64,000 bases of DNA from Coptis chinensis (taxonomy: Eukaryota > Streptophyta > Magnoliopsida > Ranunculales > Ranunculaceae), in assembly GCA_015680905.1 (NCBI GenBank), contig JADFTS010000062.1:62001-126000 (forward strand). The letters run 5' to 3'. Positions 57,793-64,000 of this stretch are shown piece by piece. Position numbers and translations under genes: made by a program. The notes beneath the pieces were generated by a model. That model saw nothing but the letters and a program-made list of their open reading frames with translations, ran no database searches and was not told the origin of the DNA. The number at the start of each line of letters is the position of its first letter. Position 1 is the first letter of the stretch.

Positions 57793-59095
57793 CGTCACCA
57801 TTCACAACTGAAATCAGGGACAAGCAACCTCCTTCAAAGTTCATCCAACCAACGTTCCCGCTGTACGACGGTAGCTCGTGTCCAGGCCATCATGTAGCTC
57901 GTTTCAGCCAGACTCTCACACTCTACAGCCCTCTAGAATACGACTACCTGAAGTGCAAACTCTTTCCAGCCAGCCTGAAGGACGGAGCTTTAGAATGGTT
58001 CTACACGCTCACCTCTGACTCAATCAGCAACTTTGATAAGCTAGCTGAGACGTTCGCAGCAGAGTTCGTCCACAACAGGAAGAAACAAGCCGACCTAGAC
58101 TCCTTGTTTCAACTAAAGCAAGCACATGACGAGACGATATTCCTAGGACATTTCAAAAAGGAGCTCCTCTCAATAGAGCCAGGCTTAAAGGATAGCTTTG
58201 CAACTTCGGCATTCACCAACGCTTTCCTGGATGACTCCGACCTAGCAGGATCTCTGATGCACAACAAACTAGAACGCTTAGACGACCTGTATCACAGAAT
58301 TGACAAGTACATAAAGTACGAAGAGTGGCTGGCCCAGCGCAAGGGCAGAGAAGTTCTCGCAGTAAGCGACAAGCGAGAACCCAAAGAAAACAAACACCAC
58401 TCGGGAAACAACAATAATAACAACAACAACAAGGGCTCCAACTCCCACAATCCCTCTTACACAAAAAAGGAATTCTCCAACTTCTCTAGGACACCAAGCC
58501 AGATCCTGAAAAAGATCTATACTGCACCATACTTCAAACCCAACATCAACAAGGTAATCGTCATACCATAACGTCCATACTGCCATTTTCACAAGCTCCA
58601 CCACCATGACACCAATGAATGTTGGAGTCTCAAGCACTACCTCCAAGACTTAGTCGAGGAGGACAAATTGAAAGAGTTCCTGCCAGAAAGTGACCTCAGG
58701 CATAAACTGGATGCCAAACGCCACAGAAGTAGGAGCCGCAGCCACGAACGACCTGCCAACAATAGAAGTAGGAGCAGAATAGTCCGATGATCTAAATCTC
58801 TAGGTCGGTCGAGGCACAACAAGAGATAGCACTCCTCCGACAACGACGAGGAAAAGGTAATCAACATGATTACTGATACCTCCAACGACGAAATCTCAGG
58901 TCGGGAAAAGCACAGAAGGGTAGGAGCGCTTTAGGAGATCTACCACCTCATCCACAAAGCTGAAATCATCACTCCTACCAGCTCTCAGTCAACGACCTCC
59001 ATAGCATTCACGAAGGACGATCTAGACATAACAAACCACCACTCCACCATCCGGAAGAACATTCACTCCACTAAACCTCTATAGAGAAGAAAACA
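57793..59095 (+). pseudogene. gag: gypsy gag main domain and truncated protease region (element F)
   Basis: The frame reads PTFPLYDGSSCPGHHVARFS, LKDGALEWFYTL and TFAAEFVHNRKK, the retrotransposon gag domain in the Ogre/Tat style, continuing to a TAA at 58569-58571. After that stop, still in frame, comes PYCHFHKLHHHDTNECWSLK, a C-x2-H...C zinc-binding block usual for Tat gag, then an RS-rich basic tail to about 58,790. Traces of the region before protease run to about 59,095, where similarity ends. No RT, integrase or matching LTR is present, so F is a 5' fragment. Confidence 0.85.
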
Positions 59096-59299
59096 AAATC
59101 GGGAATTTGTTTGGAGAAGAAAACAAAAGAGGGATCCTATGGGCCTGTTTGAGATCACTAAAACAGCATACCACCAGATAACTCTACATTTGTCCATGTC
59201 ATAAGCCCAGAAAACAGAGTTAGACTGTTAGAACCATAGGATGGAGGCCATGCGGACCCCACACTTCACTTCTTTGTTATATAATATTTGACAACTTAA

Positions 59300-59790
59300 G
59301 AGCATCTCTAGGTGGTGGAGGCATCAAGTGTCATGTTTGAAGCTAGATTTGATGTAAGCATCCGCAAACAATGACCAACTCTAAGTGGTAGAAGCAAATC
59401 TAGTTAATAGTGGAACTCATTTTTATTTTAAATATCTTTTTTGTTAAAAGTGAATTCCAAGTTAGTTTTTTAAATTAATAAAACTTTGTTTTGCATAAAA
59501 AAGTGGCGAGAGTTGCCCTAAAAAAAAATGTCGTGCGACACTTGGAATGTTGTCCAGAATGTTGAAAAAGTCCCAAAAAAAACCCACGCAACACTCTCAC
59601 TACCATAGTGTGGAGTATCGGCGTGGCTTGGAATGTTGCCCGAATGTTGAAAAGTCCAAAAAAAAAAAAACCCCACGCAACACTTTCACTACCATAGTAT
59701 CGTGTCGCATCCGATCCCAAACTACAAATTGGCCTCTACAAATACGGTTAGACACTTGATGCCTCTAACTTTGCCTCCACCTTATTCGAA
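59300..59790. repeat. MITE-like inverted repeat with internal tandem copies
   Basis: GGTGGAGGCATCAAGTGTC (about 59,314) is matched in reverse complement by GACACTTGATGCCTCTAACT (59,751) and the nearby GCCTCCACC. Inside, a ~93-bp unit (TTGGAATGTTG.CC.GAATGTTG ... CACTACCATAGT) occurs twice, at about 59,542 and 59,629, with A-runs. The left flank AAGAGCATCTCTA recalls PIF/Harbinger-type MITE ends, but no duplicate is visible. Confidence 0.5.
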
Positions 59791-59934
59791 ATTCTGAATG
59801 ATAGAGGCAAATTTGCGTTGATGCCTCAACTAACAACTAACAACCGATGTACAGCTAGCACACTATATATTCTAAGTGTAACTTAGTAGCCGCCCTGCTT
59901 GACTTCAAATCCTGGTTCTACCCCTACATACGTC

Positions 59935-60498
59935 CAAACCTCACACATGTAGAAGTTTCTTCAAACTTTTTCCTAATATTTCTGTCAATATATATGGTTA
60001 AGTTTAATAAACTGTGTAGAGGGTTCGATGTTAAGCATTGTATTTTTGAAGAAAGTGGCTCTAGTCCTGTACTCGAGCCATTTTTGCACAAATTCTCACT
60101 AATAAGGTACTAATGGTGATAATATATAATAGAAAAAGGTCATGTCTCTAAACACTTGGTGGTAACCTGTAAAACATTAGCATGACCCAAAAAATAAATT
60201 TGAGCAATTATTGGTCCAAGTCACATATAAATCCTTTTCATCTTGACTTTGCAAAATTAGTAGAGCCCAGTGATTTATTGGTCAAAATGGATTGCCTTGA
60301 TCAATATGCAAGTCTAGTATGTACACTAACTTCTTTAAAAAAAACGGAGGCCGGGTGTAATAATAAATTCATTACGTCATTAATTTTCATTGTCACCTGT
60401 TGAATTTAGGTTTTCAATATCTTTTATTAACCCAAAGTCATGTATACAAGGTGCCCTATCATGTGACACGCATGTGTCGTATATAAAACTTTACATAA
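59935..60498. other. Intergenic, nothing recognised
   Basis: AT-rich DNA without a supported gene. Confidence 0.55.
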
Positions 60499-60530
60499 CT
60501 AGTTTTTGAGCCCGTTCAACGAACGGGGAT
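60499..60530 (-). mobile_element. Helitron 3' terminus (minus strand)
   Basis: On the minus strand a perfect hairpin, CCCGTTCGTTGAACGGG, is followed by CTCAAAAA and CTAG, then T, the standard Helitron 3' end. The body would extend rightwards in the window; I could not find the matching 5' TC end with confidence. The HMA7-like fragment at 61,593 may lie inside it. Confidence 0.65.
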
Positions 60531-61592
60531 CGTTTTCATGTACGTATTAATGTGGAGTTATCTATGAGTAGATAAATATCCATAGCATTTACTTAATTAT
60601 TAATATAAAATACGACAAATAGGTTGATCTCAAATTTGGCAATTAGCATATGACATCAAATTAAACAAATAAGATGCAACCTGGTAATTGATGTGTGTCA
60701 TTTGTTGCAATAGATTGTTCTTAACGACTCAAAACATATGTGGTGAATAATAAGCAATCATTTTAAACATTTGAAAATTGATAGTATGATAGCATGTTGC
60801 AGTTTGGGAGCGTTGTTGCAGTGGAAATAATATAGCGACAATCACATTGTGACGGGATATCACATGAATTCCAATTGTGAACTCCATGAATTTTTTTGAG
60901 ATGTTCATACTAAACAAATATAACATAGCCCAAACAAATATGAAAAGTAGAGCAAAAAATATATTACCAGCTACATACTGTAAACACGACCAATTCAGCA
61001 TAAAGTACTTTAAAGAACCAAGTTACCAACCAAGAAAAATTTAACACGTCCAATAATCCCATATAGATAGAACAATAAAGTATCATGAATATAGAATACC
61101 TAAAATTTAGCACAGCCTAAGACTGCACATGAGATTAAATAGGCTACTAAACAAATTGTCCTAAAAAAAAAAAAAAAAAACAAACAACAAAATGAAATTA
61201 TACAAATAAGAACTTAAGTATGGATACTTTTGTGAACACATGTTCTACCTAGATTATTAACCAAACTATTATCTTCTTCTCAGTTCTATTGAATAATCTG
61301 ATTTACAACATTCTTCTCTCAATAGATTCAACAATGAAAAAAATTGAATACACATTCTAACTTTTGATAAGCAAGCATGAAACATAGGTTTAACATCAAA
61401 CTAAAAGGATATGATGCTTAAGTTCTATATTGTAAATTTTTGTTAACCACGGTATCTATTTTATTATATTTTAATTAGTACAAACAACTAACATACAATA
61501 TTAAAGTGGTAAATGGCCTTCGATGATTCATAGGTTTCTTTCCTCAAGCTAAAAGTTTTGTATTGCCTGTTTGCTAACTATTTTTTATGCAG
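60531..61592. other. AT-rich DNA, possibly Helitron body or HMA7 intron
   Basis: No ORF of note. An A18 run lies near 61,164-61,181. The end, TTTTTTATGCAG at about 61,581-61,592, is a good splice acceptor for the downstream HMA7-like exon. Confidence 0.5.
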
Positions 61593-62066
61593 GGAGAGGA
61601 TATCAAACTTGCAATTGAGGATGCAGGGTTTGATGTAGAGGTGCTTTCAGAATCTGATTCTATTAAACCGAAATCATAGGGTACATTAACGGAGACCCGA
61701 GGTTAGGATAGAGTACGACACATGCGGCATAAAGATGTAAACTCTGTCGAAGGTATTTTGAGAAAACTTGCCGGTGTCAAAAGACCAGTTGTTGCCTTAT
61801 CTACGTCATTGGGGGAAGTTGAATATGAACCTACTTCAATTAGTAAGGAAGAGATTGTTGATGCAATTGAAGATGCTGGTTTTGAAGGTTCTTTTGTACA
61901 GAGCAGTGAGCAGGACAAAATAATATTAGGAGTATCTGGAATATGCACTGAAATGGATTTGTAGATTTTGGAAGGCATGCTTGGCAATTTGAAAGGAGTG
62001 AGGCAATTCCGTTTTGATTTAACTTATTCAGAATTAGAGGTTCGAACACAATATAACTTGAAGTAG
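61593..62066 (+). pseudogene. HMA7: HMA7/RAN1-like copper-transporting ATPase exon fragment
   Basis: After the splice acceptor the sequence reads EDIKLAIEDAGFDVEVLSES, the end of the first metal-binding domain region. Then, after a stop at about 61,677 and a frame change, it reads VNSVEGILRKLAGVKRPVVA, SLGEVEYEPTSISKEEIVDA and EDAGFEGSFVQSSEQDKIIL, matching the second domain and the following region of plant HMA7/RAN1. The CxxC copper ligand loop that should precede VNSVEG is missing (HMRHKD instead). A TAG at about 61,962 and the absence of all transmembrane and P-domain sequence show a dead fragment. The retained intron border argues for a DNA-level copy, not a retrocopy. Confidence 0.85.
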
Positions 62067-63197
62067 TCGAATTTGAAAAGCGAGTGTGCTAATATTATAA
62101 ATTTAAACTAAAAATTAACGGACTCAATAGTTACAAACTTTCATAAATAAGAAGTGTTAAACCTCGGATATTAAAAAAATACTATGTGACCAACATAATA
62201 AAGTTTTGGTATTAAAGTACTAATCCTTGTGGTTTTCTTTTATTTATTATGGAACTCTACATGCCGTTCATTTCTTTAATTTTTTCTTCGAGATAATATA
62301 TTTTTTCTTTGTTATGTTTATCATCAACCAAACAATCTAGCATAATATTTTTGAGGATATCGAGTTGATTCTGTTTCTCTTCAATTTCTATTATTTTCTT
62401 CATAAGTTCTTTGAAATTGAAGTCTTCAATTTCCATATCACGCTCATCATTTATAAACCATATTGTGTGAAAAGTCACTTTGAATCCTCTGCTTTTGCAA
62501 ATGTAATATGTTGGGCTTCCATCAATTTCTTTAACTATGGCGCCTTCAATGTTAAAGAATAAGTCTTTTGTAGCTTTAATGTCACAGTGCTTTTGAATCG
62601 TCCGCTCTCTAATTACGTGTTGTAGACCGGATCTTGTTGAATGTTAAGTCCCCGCTTCTAGAATTTTCTTTAGCATTTTTTTTACATAAGCTGTAATTTT
62701 CATACGCCATTATCTGCAATATACATAATAAAATGAAATCAATAAATAATTGTAAATAATAGAGAAGTTGAAGAAAATAGGCTACCTGGTTTTTGGATAT
62801 GTGTAGTTAAATTGTTTTTTTTAGGTTAATAGATTATGTTTTACTAAGTGATTGGAAGTTCACTTTTCGTAGGTTTTTAGTTTTGTATATCTATTGAATT
62901 TTGATATTTTGGAACAGCGATGTTCTCCTTTTTTGCAGCCTCCACTCTATTAGGAGCATGGATTATGACACATGTCGAGTATTTTGAAATTTGGTTTTTG
63001 AGTTTTATAGTGTGGGCACGTGCAAAACGTGTGAAGGGTAATTGTTGCATTTTGAAAAGGCATAACACCAGACACACTACAATAGACGGTCAAACTTGGT
63101 AAATGAATCGTTAACTAATGATAGGGTTATCTAAAGCTAAGAAACGTAAAACCTTGGGGCCAATGCAAATACCCATATTATTGGGACGACCTAAAGC
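62067..63197. other. Unassigned region with a small minus-strand ORF
   Basis: The minus strand 62478-62257 codes for 73 residues ending in a heptad-like, K/E/I/L-rich helix (KKIIEIEEKQNQLDILKNIM). Upstream traces (YYICKSRGF) could belong to the same degraded gene, but I do not recognise the family. The rest is AT-rich. Confidence 0.35.
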
Positions 63198-63370
63198 CAT
63201 AGTTCGTGATTCCGAATGAAACTCCGGAATTTCGCCCGGAATTTTGGTTTTTCAAAATACCGGAATTCCGAATATAGAGTCGAAATTTCTGAAATTCTGA
63301 AATAATTTGAAATTCCGAATGTGATAGGGTCGAATTTGGATTTATCGGAATTCCGAAATTCCGAACTATG
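63198..63370. mobile_element. 173-bp hAT MITE packed with AATTCCG palindromes
   Basis: CCTAAAGC flanks it exactly at 63190-63197 and 63371-63378. The ends CATAGTTCGTGATTCCG and (reverse complement) CATAGTTCGGAATTTCG form the terminal inverted repeat. The interior repeats CCGGAATT, GGAATTCCG and GAAATTCCG. The perfect 8-bp duplication indicates hAT. Confidence 0.88.
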
Positions 63371-63667
63371 CCTAAAGCTAAATCACCTTATTTTAAATTA
63401 GATATATATTTTTTTAATTAGGTAGAAACTATTGGGCCTGGGCCGAACAAATTGCGGGTCTTGTATCTCAAATTCAATTCAAATTTGAATTGCGAGCTCT
63501 TTTTCCCACGCAGCAGTTGGTCTGGACTTCCCCCGGAGACAGTTATGCAACCGCTACTCAAGGATAAGTTCAGATTGCTGAGATGAAGTAATCTCGATAG
63601 TAACATCCTGTGAAATATGTAAATTGTTCAAAAAATTCCTGAAATTTTAACCCTTGTTTTTCAAATA

Positions 63668-63982
63668 GAAGGCCATGCGCCTGTTGTAATGGAGTGAGGT
63701 CACTCGATCAACAAAGCTGCTAGGTCCACTTCTGACCGTCAAACTGCTTGTGGTTGCTTGAAGAAGCGCGAAGCAAAGGTCATTTGGCTCGTTCAAAAAT
63801 ATGCTAGTGTACTCCCTAGGATCCGTAGTGTTAACCTTGGTTACAATGTCGACCCTAGAATTGACTGCAGCAAGTAAATATTCCTTTTTTTTCTTTCTTT
63901 CATTCAGTTTATGTGGTTTTATTTGAGTAATTTTTTTGTTCTAATTGAGTTTGGTTTAATTGTGTGGTGCAGGGTGAGGTAA
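63668..63982 (+). pseudogene. 5'-truncated nsLTP (lipid transfer protein) pseudogene
   Basis: The sequence joins in the middle of the eight-cysteine module: C-A-CCNGVRSL (63676-63702), then a frame change, then NKAARSTSDRQTACGCLK, and VNLGYNVDPRIDCSK up to a GT donor at 63,874. A second exon from 63,973 supplies VR and TAA (63980-63982), the usual nsLTP gene ending. The signal peptide and first cysteines are missing. The cysteine expected between CGC and DCS is absent (RIRSVNL where the family has a Cys). Frameshift, truncation and the lost cysteine mark it as dead. Confidence 0.82.
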
Positions 63983-64000
63983 GGTGGATGCATGCTTGAA

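Larger units (their letters stand above)
49500..59926. mobile_element. hAT-type element enlarged by nested LTR-element insertions
   Basis: The left end CAGGGTCGGACCTAC (49500) and the right end (reverse complement TAGGGGTAGAACC, to 59926) resemble each other and the hAT ends seen at 17593 and 30786. Flanks TATACGTC (49492-49499) and CATACGTC (59927-59934) match at 7 of 8; counted one base over, ATACGTCC is identical on both sides. Everything between, including a gypsy gag, three solo LTRs and a smaller inverted repeat, would then lie inside an originally short non-autonomous hAT element. Confidence 0.6.

Overview
This window is plant nuclear DNA, most likely from a dicot with a repeat-rich genome. 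Three host genes or gene fragments have clear plant identity: an RSZ-type SR splicing factor, an LPR-type multicopper oxidase, and pieces of an HMA7/RAN1-like copper ATPase and an nsLTP. Introns have GT..AG borders. By eye, roughly three quarters of the window is transposable-element sequence, much of it nested.

Region by region: (1) 1-14532 is an Athila-type Ty3/gypsy retrotransposon. Its 5' LTR is cut by the window edge and its 3' LTR is complete. It carries a PBS, a PPT, broken gag-pro-RT-RNaseH-INT and two broken accessory ORFs. It sits inside an LTR of a second family (LTR-B, 14533-15726), which itself interrupts an RNase H-like remnant (15727-16196). (2) About 16.9-23.7 kb is a decayed minus-strand gypsy element, interrupted by a 915-bp hAT element, a probable solo LTR and a 407-bp palindrome-rich hAT MITE. 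(3) 24652-28130 is an apparently intact five-exon RSZ21/22-like gene with repeats in introns 1 and 2. (4) 30786-31608 is a hAT element with a perfect 8-bp target duplication. 32172-37145 is a ~5-kb non-autonomous Helitron built around ~55-bp minisatellite arrays and containing a Mutator-type MITE. (5) 37424 to about 43231 is a coding-free LTR element on the minus strand. (6) 45749-48922 (minus) is an LPR1/LPR2-like ferroxidase gene whose last exon looks damaged; a second copy of the same MITE lies in its intron. (7) 49500-59926 looks like one hAT element swollen by nested insertions: a gypsy gag fragment, split by a large chromovirus-like solo LTR that contains a second, inverted solo LTR, and split again by a solo copy of LTR-B. 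(8) 60499-63982 holds a Helitron 3' terminus, an HMA7-like pseudogene fragment, another hAT MITE and a 5'-truncated nsLTP pseudogene.

Only the RSZ gene looks fully functional. The LPR-like gene is intact through three of its four copper motifs, but I cannot find an intact exon for the last one. I see no operon-like or defence-type system. The most unusual points are the young but coding-dead Athila element with a modular accessory region, the inverted solo-LTR-in-solo-LTR palindrome with a W-box-rich block, the minisatellite Helitron, and the two palindrome-packed MITEs. All homology calls come from recognising motifs by eye, not from searches.
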